Assembly: GCF_001625215.2 (NCBI RefSeq)
Contig: NC_030384.2
Location: 41,016,390-41,080,389, forward strand
DNA: 64,000 bases
DNA from: Daucus carota subsp. sativus
Taxonomy: Eukaryota > Streptophyta > Magnoliopsida > Apiales > Apiaceae
Direction: 5' to 3'
Part shown: positions 45,701 to 57,294 of the stretch, in pieces
Layout: every line of letters starts with the position of its first letter
Position numbering within the stretch: the stretch's first letter is position 1
Notes under the pieces: generated by a model
Told to the model about the DNA's origin: nothing
Seen by the model: the letters and a program-made list of their open reading frames with translations, nothing else
The model's database searches: none
Translations under genes and position numbers: made by a program

Positions 45701-47792
45701 TAACTTAATGAAAGATGGGAACCCGAAGAAGAAAACCACAAAAGTTATTACAACAGAAGGAAAGATATGAGTGCACATATGGCTCTTTTTCATGGAGCCG
45801 TACAAAGGGGATTTAAATTATTTTTTAGAACCACAATAAGATTACCAAATTATCCAACATCTTATTTCATGCGGTACAAATTTTACTTCCATGTAAGTTG
45901 CTATTCTTTAACCCACTATAAGTTGATGTTTTGATACAGTGTTTGGCAAAAGCACTGACATGACACAATTAAAGCACTAAAATCCACAAGCTCTCAAGTG
46001 AATAAGCTAGAACAATCCACTCTTTCTTGTTCCAGAATGGGATACAGATATCTACTTAAAGGGCATTACCCACTATTTATGAAAAAAAATACTTCTCTGT
46101 AGCATTAGCATCCACCAGCTATGAAGTGAAAGCCACTCCAAGGTAACAAAAATATATAACTTTTTAAGTCGTAAAATTTTGAGAAGTCAGCCCATATTCT
46201 ATCTACTAAAAATGATATGTATTTGCATAAAAATCCACACTCGCAATATAATAATATAGTAGTCAACCTTGATTTGCACATATAAGGACATACAGAGAAG
46301 GATCATGCCCCAACACCTTATATTAAGTGTGAAAAAAGTCTAAAATTGATCATGTTAGGTTTGTTCCAAAGTCTGATAAGCCTAATCAGTATATGAGGAA
46401 GGCTCTACATAAAAGTTTAAGGACTAACAACATGATCATGATAAACATAGATTATTAAGAACTTATGACACCAACATCTACAGAAGAGATCAAGAAATTG
46501 TGTAGTAATCAGAAGATTGTGTATGCTGGTCATCTAACATGAAAAACAAGAAAATATGTGAAACCAACAACATATAAGCTTAAAATACAAACCACGTCCA
46601 GTTTCTCAATATAAAATAACACATATATATACATTAGCAAACCTGCAGAGATAATCTCTTGTCCAACTGGAACATCAGGAAATGGTCCTATATGGTAGGT
46701 ATCAGCATTGATAATCTTTGAACCAGGTACATCACGCTCAAACTTCTCCTCCCAAGTTATACTTGATAGCTTATCCTCTGATTTCAATTTGACAGGTGCC
46801 AACCTGGGGAATTCCTCCCTGTGATTATCTGATGGCAATAGTGGCATACTCCCGATGCTACTAAAAGTTTTAGGTTCCTGACTCTTTCCAAAAAAAAGAG
46901 CTCTCCCAACCTCATCCACTTGTTCTTTTATTGCAGCACGAACATCTTTTATGTCATCAGATTTTCTTTTTCCTTCCCTTTTGTCAACAAACCCTACCAT
47001 CCCATTATCACAACTGATCGACAACTCTGGAAATGGAAATATAGTTTTCACTGAACAGTCTTTCCAAGCTTGTGGCACTGATTGAGATGTGTGATCATTA
47101 CCAGACTGCAGATTATTAACGAAACCATCATTCTTTATAAACTGAGTAGCACTAATCTTACTTTCCTTAGGCTCAGGAATGGAATTACTAGTACTGCCAA
47201 GCCATGTCGTTTCCTTCTCACCGATAGAGAATTGTATTCCATTTCCCTCTCTTGCATTCATGTTAGCTGATAAATTGATACTTTCTCCCTTCGCTTCATT
47301 TCTTTTAGAATTTGCACCAACCCCAAAAAAGTCCTCATACGGATCAGCTACAAAACTACCATTACCTATATAGTAATTGGAATACAAATCAGGCACAGCA
47401 TCATCAACACTATTGGAAAACCCAAAATCATCAACCACATTCCCAGGTGAAACGGTAGCAGCATTGCCGACTTGTTCTCTTGTATTGCTCCAGTTACTAT
47501 CATCAGAACCATTTCTAGGACCAAATTCGATTTCTTTAACAACGATTTCACTAGACAAAACATCCTCACTTCCCCGTGAAGTCTTAATCTTTCCTGCCCC
47601 ATTCTCCAACTCCTCACTCTTTTCTTCTCTCTCTAATCCCTCTCCATTAAGTGTTAAATTTTCCAAGAAACCATTCAAATCAGACCGGTTACCTAACTCG
47701 CTACGCAGTGCAGCTTCCGCCCTCGAAAACTTATTTCTTTTCAAGAAATCCAAGATCACGTCAACTGAACCCTTTGACTCATCTGCCGCCAT
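39785..47792 (-). CDS. LisH-containing DYRK-like dual-specificity protein kinase, 7 coding exons
   Basis: Plant-specific DYRK-like kinases combine an N-terminal LisH motif with a C-terminal CMGC kinase domain. Exons (minus): 47792-46643, 45555-44310, 43422-43143, 42158-42051, 41952-41674, 40715-40572, 39973-39785, joining to 1131 residues. The intron after exon 2 uses a GC donor (AG/GCAAGT); the others are GT-AG. LisH: VILDFLKRNKFSRAEAALR near residues 12-30. The middle is long, acidic and disordered. Kinase domain from about 820: YLGSAAFSKAIQ loop, VKII with Lys849, HCDLKPEN with catalytic Asp950, DLG at 970, then SYVQSRSYRAPEV. Of the DYRK YxY pair only the second Tyr (984) is present; the first position is Cys. 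Recalled relatives are At3g17750 and At1g73450/73460. A 5' UTR intron is likely (donor-like site near 48035). Confidence 0.92.
42270..42611. mobile_element. MITE-like element in kinase intron 3
   Basis: Ends AAGCAAGTCCAATTG and TGCACTGGACTTGCTGTC are partly inverted (GCAAGTCC / GGACTTGC) and bracket AT-rich DNA with internal inverted phrases (ACTATGGCTGTAACTGGC, CATAGCTATAGTTAAAC). The right end resembles CATTGCATTGGACTTGCTC at about 6465-6483. No clear TSD found. Confidence 0.45.
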
Positions 47793-50700
47793 TCCTTGGT
47801 CAATCCCTCAAAAATCACAAACCCAAAAACCCTTAAAAATTACAAAATAATTCAAATATCAGAGTCTTCAAATTCAACAAAAACCCATTTCAATTCAACC
47901 AAAAAACAAATCCAAGAACAAGAATAAACATCAAAACAGCACAAATGTCACTAAAATGGTGAAAACAGCAATAAAATTTGTGGGTTTTTCAAAAAGCAAA
48001 AGACAAGGATAAAAAGTTGGAATTTTGAAATACTTACTTATAAATCCATAGGAAATGAATCAGAATTGGTGGGGTATAAAGATTTGGAGTTGCCGTCTAT
48101 TGCATAGAGAGTATCACCGCGAAATTGTGTTTTTGATTTTTTATTTTTCTTCTAGTTTTTTGTTCATTTCAGTTTTTCAAGCCCTAGAGATCGCAGAGAA
48201 TCCTTGATCCTAGATGCTTCGGGCTTATGTTTCCATATATACCCCTTCGTTTCCGCATATTTGCGATTTTCGCCATTTCATGATCACAACAACAAGCGAG
48301 TAATGTTTTTGAAATAACAAGCGAGTAATGTTTTTTAAATTGAAAATGTTCGGTGAACATAAATATGTACAAAATTTAGTATACTAAATGTGATGAGGTT
48401 GAGCACGATTGGATAGCCCAGTGGTGGGTTTATCCTCTGTTGACCCGGGGCACCCGGGTTCGACTCTGGCTCACCCCGAGAATTATTAGAACACATACTA
48501 AGTTGTAAGGCATATAAGCCTGCATTGTCAAAAAAAAAATGTGATGAGGTTTAATTGGAACGACTTTTTTTATATATACATAACAATTCAATTAAACCTG
48601 TCATAATAATTGTACATCATTATGTTACAAATTTTTTGTACACAATTTTGTACACCTAGTACTACTTTTACAAAATATGACAATTTTGACTGTTGGTCGA
48701 GTCGGTTCGTGTTTATATTCGTGGGTCAGAAATTGATTCAACTTGATTTTGATTTGGAATTTTAATGGGTAAGAATGTTCAAATCCGACCTGTCTTATCG
48801 TGAATAATCCGAAAATCCGCCCGACCTATAATATTTTATTAGTGATGTATTTTTTAAATAATAAATAAAATTCATTTTAATTCAAATAAATTAAATTTTA
48901 TTAAATTTAACTAAATGTTTAAATTAGATAAAAAGTAGGGGTTTCCACTCGACTAAAAATATAATAATACGTGAATCAATTTTTCACTATAAAGACTTTA
49001 TTCATCTCAATTTGGTTCTAATTTAAATATGAGTCAAATAATAAAATTTATCCGTTAAGAAACTAATATTAATTTAAGTTTTATTCATTTTAAATCGAAC
49101 TCGACTCGACCCATACCAAAAATATGACATATTTTCTACGCTAATTTATACACGATTAAAGTCAAAATTTTCACTAAATCATGTTCAATTTGTAAAACCT
49201 CCTTTATTTAGTTTAGAACTTAAAAAAAATCATAATGTAATTACAAAATCAACCTTATTATCTAAAGCACCTTCGTTTAAAGTTCAACATCAAAGCTACA
49301 AAACAACGGACTCCTAGAATTCTCACGGTTATTCTAATATCTATATGCCCCTCTTATATCGTTATCAAATAGTGTTTGAGCACCATAAGTTATGAATCAA
49401 ACCAAGACATCAAGTATTTGGTTGTTGCAAGTCTTTTCAAGATAATGGTTTTGCATATATTATAGTCTTCAACTACTTATATATCTTCATTCTTCGAGCA
49501 CATCCATTGATTAGTACAGGTGGAATGTTGTTTTTTGCTATATATACTTTTTAGCTTTTGATATGTATTCTTTTTTCCTCTATTCAAATTTTTTTTGTAA
49601 AACTTTAGATATGTTATATTTTAATTTTATTGATAAAATAGTTGAATATTGTAATGAATGTGATCCACAATTATATTTTATTCACAATTCTATTTGAATA
49701 ATATTGTATATGTCTCATTATTCTCAAATTTTGATTTTAGGCATTTCTTTTATGTGGAATTATAATATTAATTATATATTTTTATTCAAAAAAAGACAAT
49801 TTTAAAAATAATAATTTTACCTATGCGGTCAAAGAATTTAGAAGTGTGCTAAAAAGTAAAAAAAAAATTATATTTCAAAATAGAAGGAGCAAATAAATAG
49901 ATGATATTTAAATGGTGAGAGGAATCAAATATCTCAATATTTTTTACTGCTGCCGACAAAATAAAAAATTGTGATCGGATGATTGATGTATATACATATG
50001 AGTAATCTATACTATACTATAATAAGCCAACATGGGTATAATTTGTAGTCGTACAAATTTTTGGTTTGGTACTCTTTCTCTAGAAGTCTACAACATATGA
50101 AGATACTAAAAACACTCATCTTATATTACAAGACAAAAACTATTAATAACATATATTAATACTAATAAATACTTATGAATAGATGTATAACTTATAAAAG
50201 ACAAACTGAAAAACTGAAAATCAATAAAATATTTATATAAATAAACGTGAATATTATTAACTAATATTTTTTTTCTTATTAATGCTCTCATAAAATGTAG
50301 TTGTGCAATCTATTTTTAAAATTTTTCTTTTCTGAATTAAAATTTGGATGTTATATTTTTATACAGAAAAAGAAAATCTCAAAAATAAGTTCCGGAACTA
50401 TATTTTATAAGAGCATTGAAATGCGTGTCGAGCAGTGAAAAAGAAACGTATAGAATTAAATGGGAGAGAGGGAGTACAGACTATATAGTAAATGGACTCC
50501 ATACAACACTCAAATTGTAAAACCTGCATGTATGTCATTAATACAGATATAATTTAATTAAATAGGACACAATTCCAAACTATTTATATTGTACATAGAT
50601 CAATCTGAATGCATGTTTGTTTTTCCCTGAGTATATAATAAGTTTCTCAGGCCATATATATGATTATTGTTACAACTCATGAGAATATATATATCTTACA

Positions 50701-50858
50701 TGCATCCTACGTCTGTTTCTCTCTGCATGAAGATTTAGTACATACACCGCCGTGTACCATAGAGAAGCACATGGTTTTGTTCAACCAATACAGAAGCAGT
50801 ACCGTTTCATTTCATGCATACTAACTTTTTCTAGATGTTAATTGTCTGCGTCAGTTAA
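47793..50858. other. intergenic between kinase promoter and MYB 3' end
   Basis: Contains the kinase 5' region up to about 48130, a SINE at 48401-48537 and further AT-rich repeat-like DNA; 50330-50440 resembles 37500-37640. No gene seen. Confidence 0.5.
48401..48537 (+). mobile_element. tRNA-derived SINE with 14-bp TSD
   Basis: An internal pol III promoter is visible: A box TAGCCCAGTGG (48414-48424, fits TRGYNNANNNG) and B box GGTTCGACTCT (48457-48467, one base off GGTTCGANNCC), 32 nt apart. The element ends in an A-run (48530-48537) and is flanked by a 14-bp direct repeat AATGTGATGAGGTT (48387-48400, 48538-48551). Only about 137 bp, no coding. Its perfect duplication suggests a fairly recent insertion. 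Confidence 0.9.
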
Positions 50859-52469
50859 TTAGGCTGCAGAAGTATGAGCTGATAAGAAATCTATAAATTG
50901 AACAGTACTAGGTTTCTTCTGCTGCTCTGCCAGTAATGCACTAAAATGATTCTGATCAACCTCTTCCTCGTCTCTTTTACCTTGATCGGTCACTTCGCTC
51001 CGCAAAGATTCTGTTCTAACTTGCAGAAAATCATAAAACTCCACTTTCTGCTTTTTATCTGCAACCGATTTTGATATTGTTAGCAGTGATTATAGTCTAT
51101 AGACCTCTATAAATGACTATAATACAGTACTAATGCATTAATATAATACGCTGGAATGTCGACGTTAAAGGCCTAATTTGACCGATGCTAAAAGCATATT
51201 CTGTGCTAGTGACTGTATGTACCTTGATGAAGCTTCTGATTGTGAATTAAACTCTGAGGCTGAGGATCACATAAATTTTGGTGGTAGTTATGTACCAAAG
51301 GGAACTCAAATCTATGAGTGTACTTTTCAACGAGGGAAGCCAGATTCTTTGTGTGATGGTCGTGTTTGGACAACGTCTGTGCAGCGGCTCTCTTGGCATA
51401 CAGCTTGGATCTTTCTCGGCATCTTCGTGCCATGATGACGTGCCAATGATTCTTGACTGCGTTATCAGTTCGACCAGGGAACAGCCTAGCAATGATGGCC
51501 CATCGGTTGCCATGAATTCGATGTGAAGCAAGGAGGAGATCTTCTTCTTCTTCGGAAAAGGGGCTCCGGTTGATTCTGGGATCCAACTGATTGAACCATC
51601 TCAACCTACAACTCTTCCCTGGTTTAAAAGCTTAGACATGTCAGTACTGTGGTACGTTTTATGAAAAAACAATGCATAAATTTAACTGCAGGAACCAGAT
51701 AAACTAAGTGTAAAACCAAGAAATGAGGCAGCTAATATATAGGTATACATTCTATATATGCATGTATATAGAATATGTCTAGAAAGAAAACACACCCTCG
51801 GGTCATCAGGATAACTAGTTGGAACCGTAAACGCTAATTATGTATCCTGCATATACATAATTATGGAATAGAAGTGATATTAAGCCAACAGAGAGATATT
51901 GCAAGGATTTCATGTGATACCTTTTCTTTTTAAAATCATAGGTAAAGCTAGAGAAAATTTCCCTTGATGCCGCCTTGTCTTATTGTGTGAATAGGTTTCA
52001 AGGTGTATAATTTTAGACTTTGAATCCTATATGTACATCAAATGACCAGCGGATAGTTAAAACGTCTGGAAAGCTTTTTCAATTGTACAAGTCTTTTTAA
52101 CTTTGTTGGATATAGAAAGGTTCATATTCATTCAAAACACTTCACAGTCCTCATGAGTTTCTTACTTGATGATCAGTTTCGATGATATGTATTAAATCCG
52201 CAGGATCCCCAGTCACCAAAGATTATAATATGTATGATAAAAAATGGAACGAGAGAGGGAGAGAGGGGGGAGAGAGAGGAGGGAGGGAGGGAGAGGATGG
52301 GGGAGGGAGAGAGAGATCTGAACATATTCATAAATCACAGATGTGTGAATTAACCTGATCTCCCCTGTAGCTTTTCAGCGATGGCGTTCCAGTTGTGAGG
52401 TCCATAACGTTCCACTAATTCCTTGAGCTTCTCATCCTCAGCAGGTCTCCAATGGCCTCTACTGCACAT
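50859..52469 (-). CDS. MYB52/54: R2R3-MYB transcription factor, MYB52/MYB54 clade, 3 exons
   Basis: R2R3-MYB proteins bind AC-rich promoter elements; this clade is linked to cell wall and pectin-related programmes. Exons (minus): 52469-52355, 51618-51223, 51058-50859; all GT-AG, joining to 236 residues. R2 starts at [19 protein letters not shown] with W-x19-W-type spacing (GHNW... NWNAIAEKL) and [15 protein letters not shown]3 continues [38 protein letters not shown]. Both MYB repeats are complete. After R3, [15 protein letters not shown] is the clade-type linker. The C-terminus is short and acidic, ending in [14 protein letters not shown], like the FIDFLG ending I recall for MYB52/56. Intron 1 contains a GA-rich tract (CT-rich in sense). 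Confidence 0.92.
52250..52315. repeat. GA-rich low-complexity tract in MYB intron 1
   Basis: Purine run of GAGAGAGG and GGGAGGGAGGGAG units on the plus strand; polypyrimidine in the MYB sense direction. Not close enough to a splice acceptor to serve as its pyrimidine tract. Confidence 0.85.
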
Positions 52470-52786
52470 CTCTTCTAATATATATCCTCTTGATCGATCT
52501 TCCTAGCTCGTACAAAGAAAACCCTATTGGTAACTTAAGAAAAGTTGCTAGCTAGAGTCCTGCTGATCAGATGAAATGACTTTCTCAGTAGGATAAATCA
52601 CAAGAAAAAACACAACAAGAGATAGAACCAGATCTGAACCACAAACATATATAACAACACGAAAGATGGACATAAAGAGGGTAAAGAATAAGTAGAATCC
52701 GGATCCCGTTAGAGAGTTGGAGGGGTTTGGACAGACAAACCTTCACCAGCAGCGATTGATGCAACGTCTAGGCTAACTATTTTTCC

Positions 52787-52797
52787 CTTATATATAC
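52787..52797 (-). promoter_or_regulatory. probable TATA box of the MYB gene
   Basis: TATATATAAGG on the minus strand, about 320 bp upstream of the MYB ATG, implying a 5' UTR of roughly 290 nt. Position and motif only; other AT-rich stretches could serve. Confidence 0.4.
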
Positions 52798-54353
52798 TCC
52801 TCCTATATTATATTACCAAATCACACAGACTAAGAGAAGGTTGCTTGGTGGGGTAAATTCCGTTCTCCTTTCAACGTCTTCCAAGTTTCTAACCTACAAC
52901 GTCTACTTATAACCCACCTAGCCAGTTATTACCCATTCTTTTTTATTTTTATATACAATAATATATATATATATTTTTTAAGTTACAAAAATAGGTGTAA
53001 ATAAGAGAGCTTATAGTTACTCTAGACTAATCGCATTTGTAACCGCTAGTCTAACCTAAATAAAAGCTAACTGTACAAATCTATGGAACCCATACGTGCG
53101 CCTCCATTTATTTAATTAATTTGTAAAACAGAACTGGGAAGGTTGGTATTGCAGTTAGAACTTAAGTGTAAGGGTTGTACATACGCATCAATTTTAGGTC
53201 TTGATCACCTTTCATATCTAACTAATTAACCATATATTCACTATTTTATTAGGTTCTTCAAACCTAAATTGACCTAAGGGTAATGCATGCACGTGTATCC
53301 TAGCTCCAGCAGTTGAATTTGTAGATTTATAATACGTCTCACTTCATTATTGCACTCAACTCCATCGCGTGGTGTATTATTTTTACTAGGGGTATTTTTT
53401 TTATATAATTTGCTAACAAAACTAAAATATAAATGAATAATAACATATACTTATTCTTGTTGACATATATTTTTCTCTAAATAAATACTTAAAAATGTTT
53501 GACATTACTAATTATCTATAGCTATTAATATTTATATGCACAATAAATTATTTCTACGTATACTTATCAAAAATAAGTAATTATTTTCGGAATAATAAGA
53601 TAAATTACATGATCAACTCAAGCTTCTTAATTATTACAAATACTAACCATCTAAATTAAATTAAAACCAACTAATCACGAAATTATCAATCACAGCAAAT
53701 TAGTATCGACAAATACAACCATAGTAAATCATCTGAATTTTTAGGATCTTTATTTTCCAGAGTTATAAAATGACATAAACATTTAACAAACATTGAAATT
53801 ATCCGTGGTCGTCCTGATAACCGTCAACCTTTTTTTATCGCCTCAGTACTTCCTCCTTTATTTTCTATAATGCAATATTCTCTTCTTCCATGATATCTTC
53901 GCTATCACTGTAAACTTCTAATATCAGAATATTCGATGCATTTTAAACATCAATTGCAGATGTGTTAAATTTGGTGATTCGCCTGAATAATTCGAGAAAG
54001 TATCAGATAGGACCAGGACTCATGCCTAGCCAAGTCATGCATTTTAGGTTTAGGTTAATTACTTTGAGAGTATAGTTATCATTCCTGCACGTTGGTTTGC
54101 CATGACCTGAGAAAAGAATAATGATTCGCGAATGTCTTGTTATTAGTTGGCCAATATATATTATTAAAATAATATATAAACAAAGTTATTACTTAATATA
54201 TAAAGTAAATTTGAAAAATATATCTAGAATTCATAACATTTCACTCACCTAATATAAAATATTTAGTTATATTATGTTTAGACCATGTAATATGCAAGGT
54301 TAGCATTAAAAAATGAATCAAAGTTAGTTTCAGAAAAAAGAAAGAATGAAGTT
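52798..54353. other. intergenic, upstream of MYB gene
   Basis: AT-rich MYB upstream DNA. Nothing coding or clearly structured seen. Confidence 0.5.
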
Positions 54354-54363
54354 GATAAAAAAC

Positions 54364-54917
54364 GGGTTAATTATCAAGTTGGTCACTGAAGTGGGCTTAA
54401 TGTATCAAGTTGGTCACTGAACTCAAAACGGTATCAAGATGGTCACTGAAGTGGCCATAAATATCAAACAAGTACCTTGTAATATGAGTTCAATCAATAA
54501 AAATATTATTTATAAAGTCTTACACATTATTTTTAAATGTTACCCCAACCAACTATAAGGTTATGACTTCTAGTATTTAAAATAATATATTTATATTTTA
54601 TCAAGTTTATTTATTATTTATATTTTATTATATAGTTATTTTCTTTGTTTTAATTAAAAGTAAATAATAAATAAACTTGATAAAATCTAAAAATATTATC
54701 ATAAATATTAGAAGTGATAACCTTTTACTTGGTTTTGGTAACATTCAAAAATAATGTGTAAAACTTTATAAATAATATTCTTAGTATTTGAATTTATATT
54801 TCAAGGGACTTGTTTGATATTTATGGCCACTTTAGTGATTATCTTGATACTGTTTTGAGTTCAGTGACCAACTTGATACATTAAGCCCACTTCAGTGACC
54901 AACTAGATAATTAACCC
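54364..54917. mobile_element. Mutator-type MITE (554 bp) with long TIRs and 10-bp TSD
   Basis: The left arm starts GGGTTAATTATCAAGTTGG and continues TCACTGAAGTGGGCTTAATG; the right arm is its inverted copy, ending CCAACTAGATAATTAACCC. Inversion extends over more than 100 bp per arm (TATCAAGTTGGTCACTGAACT / AGTTCAGTGACCAACTTGATA). GATAAAAAAC is repeated at both flanks (54354-54363, 54918-54927). Long arms with a 9-11-bp duplication point to the Mutator superfamily. No coding capacity. Confidence 0.88.
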
Positions 54918-54927
54918 GATAAAAAAC

Positions 54928-56508
54928 TGATAAGAAATTTTGATCGCTATCAAAAAGTTAGTTGACAGACAATCAAGTTACTATGATAAAGCCTACTCGC
55001 GCGGGGATGATTATTACCCTACAACAAATTTACCGACTATAATTAACTTAAAGGTGAGGAAAAATTCTGTTAATTAACCAGTGCATCGTTACTAATGGAT
55101 CATGATGAATGATATGTTCAAAACATGCTAACAGGTAATGATACATTAATCTCCGCTCGCAATATACATATACATGCGATAAGATCTTTAGTTGATGAAT
55201 AACATAAATTGCTAACATAAAAAAGATAAATATCATGATTAATCCCCCGTCTCCGAATAACTAATTTTTTTAATATATCACACAATATAAGTTAATCTCA
55301 GACAACTTAATTAGTTATTTTACGATAACTGATGTTTTTAATTTGTAAGTGAATACATTGTGCTCAGATAAATATGAATTTACTCTCAGTTAAACGGTGA
55401 ATATCTATGTAACAAATAAAGCACCAAAAATGACATTTCTGTTGGTTGAAGCTTTCGGTATCAATCCATCCCTTGATACTTTAATTTGATGGCAAAAAAA
55501 TGATAAATAACTTAATATATCTACTTGAACACCAGTATCATTCAAGTTTTTGAGTTGCATAAGCAGAGCAGGACAGAGCAAAGTCTGTTAATTAGGAATT
55601 GTAATTAAAGTATTTTAAAACAATCTAAACATGAGTCTTCTTTCTTTGACCGGTGGCCTACCGTTCCTCCAATATCGTAGAAAATTGCTTACGAAATAAT
55701 TTAGCATATATTAAAGGCAAGCACACCTCCTTTTCTTTTCCACCTCTCACCAACCATTTGTCCGAACAACAAAAAGAGAACAAATAAGCATGAATATCAT
55801 AGTTCGAATATCCATAACCTTGACTTTGCTGATGTGGATAGGAGTATATATAGGACTCGCTCCATCTCATTCGTTGTGATATTTCACGTTTTCTATTAAG
55901 GTTATTTCAAATTCTAATAAGAAAATTCATTAAAACATGCTAAAAATTATAATAAGAAAATTCATTAAAACATGTTAAAAATTAAAAAGGTCGGTAAGTA
56001 ACCCACCAAATTGTTAATATAGTATAAATTGCATAAGAAATCAGCAAACTATCGACTAACATAACAATTCACCACCACTGATTTTTCCCATGGATCCCCT
56101 TTAAAGGTAAGGGTAAACTTTCAGGTTTTATATTATGATTTATTTGTGTAAGCTAAAAAAAAATGTTTATTATTTAAAATAAAAAGGTGAACTAGAAGTG
56201 AAAAATAAATTAAAACTTGTAAATGATTAAAATATTTGAGAAAAAAATATAAGTCCTGAAATGAAAGCGAGCATTTTTAGCCTTTTGTAAGTGTTTCTAA
56301 CATTTTATATAAACGGGTTTAGAAAAGTAGAATTCGACTCCTTACAAATAAGCTAGAATCACCGGTTCCCAATTATCAAATATCATCATGATATGTATAA
56401 CTCATCTTTGTATATTTGATATCTACAATAGTTTAATAATGGAATTGATAATGAGATGGCGATGGTGATATTGAAAATGTTAAAGTGGTTGTAGTATTTA
56501 TGTATGTT
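54928..56508. other. intergenic
   Basis: AT-rich; a short minus-strand ORF at 55658-55870 has no recognisable product. A local direct repeat of about 35 bp (AAAATTATAATAAGAAAATTC / AATAAGAAAATTCATTAAAACATG) lies at about 55915-55985. No gene seen. Confidence 0.45.
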
Positions 56509-57294
56509 AAGAGTATCTCCAACCATCAAAAGCCTTTAGGTAAAATGTGAGTTGGCATACTAAAAATTAAAAATTTAGCCAACCTCTCTAAAAATCATTC
56601 TCCAACCACACTCAGCTGTTGTCTATAATTTTAGCCAACTTCCTGTGGATGGCTAAATTTGCCGAACCTCTACAGGTCTGTAAGAAAATCTGTAGGGAGA
56701 TTGCACATAATTTATTACCATATTGAACTGATATATTCTATTTTAACAATTTAAAATATTAATAACATACTATTTTTAAATTATAGCCAACCAATATAGC
56801 TAATACCATTGAAGCAAAATATCTTAGAGCATCTCCAACCGTACAAACCCCTTAGCTAAAAAATGAGTTGTCATTCCAAATATAAAAAATTAACCTAACC
56901 TGTTGAAAAAATCATACTCCAACCACGTGAACCTGTTGTCTATAATTTTAGCCAACCTCCTGTGGATGGCTAAATTTGTCGAATCTCTACAGGTCTGTAA
57001 GAAATCTGTAGGATGATTGCACATCATTTATTACCATATTGAACTGATATATTCTATTTTAACTATCTAAAATATTAATACCATACTATTTTTAAATTAT
57101 AGCCGATCAATATAGCCAATACCATTGAAGCAAAATGTCTTACAGGTTCAGCAAATTTTACATAATGTCTTAGAGGTCCAATTTAACCAACGATTATAAC
57201 CAACGCCGTTGAAGATGCTCTTACAATTTTACATAATGTCTTACAGGTCCAATTTAGCCAACGATTTTAACCAACGCCGTTGGAGATGCTCTAA
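56509..57294. repeat. tandemly duplicated MITE-like repeat, period about 316 bp
   Basis: GAGTATCTCCAACC at 56511 and GAGCATCTCCAACC at 56827 start two closely related copies (shared TTTAGCCAAC..CTGTGGATGGC and CTACAGGTCTGTAAGAAA). The right side also has a short doubling: CCAACGCCGTTGAAGATGCTCT and, some 65 bp on, CCAACGCCGTTGGAGATGCTCT. Start GAGCATCTCCAAC and end GTTGGAGATGCTC are inverted, as in MITEs, so this looks like a nested or tandem array of one family. Confidence 0.75.

Noticed and set aside
55658..55870. 70-codon minus-strand ORF upstream of the MYB gene
   Set aside because: No recognisable domain, and no supporting promoter or neighbouring exon evidence.
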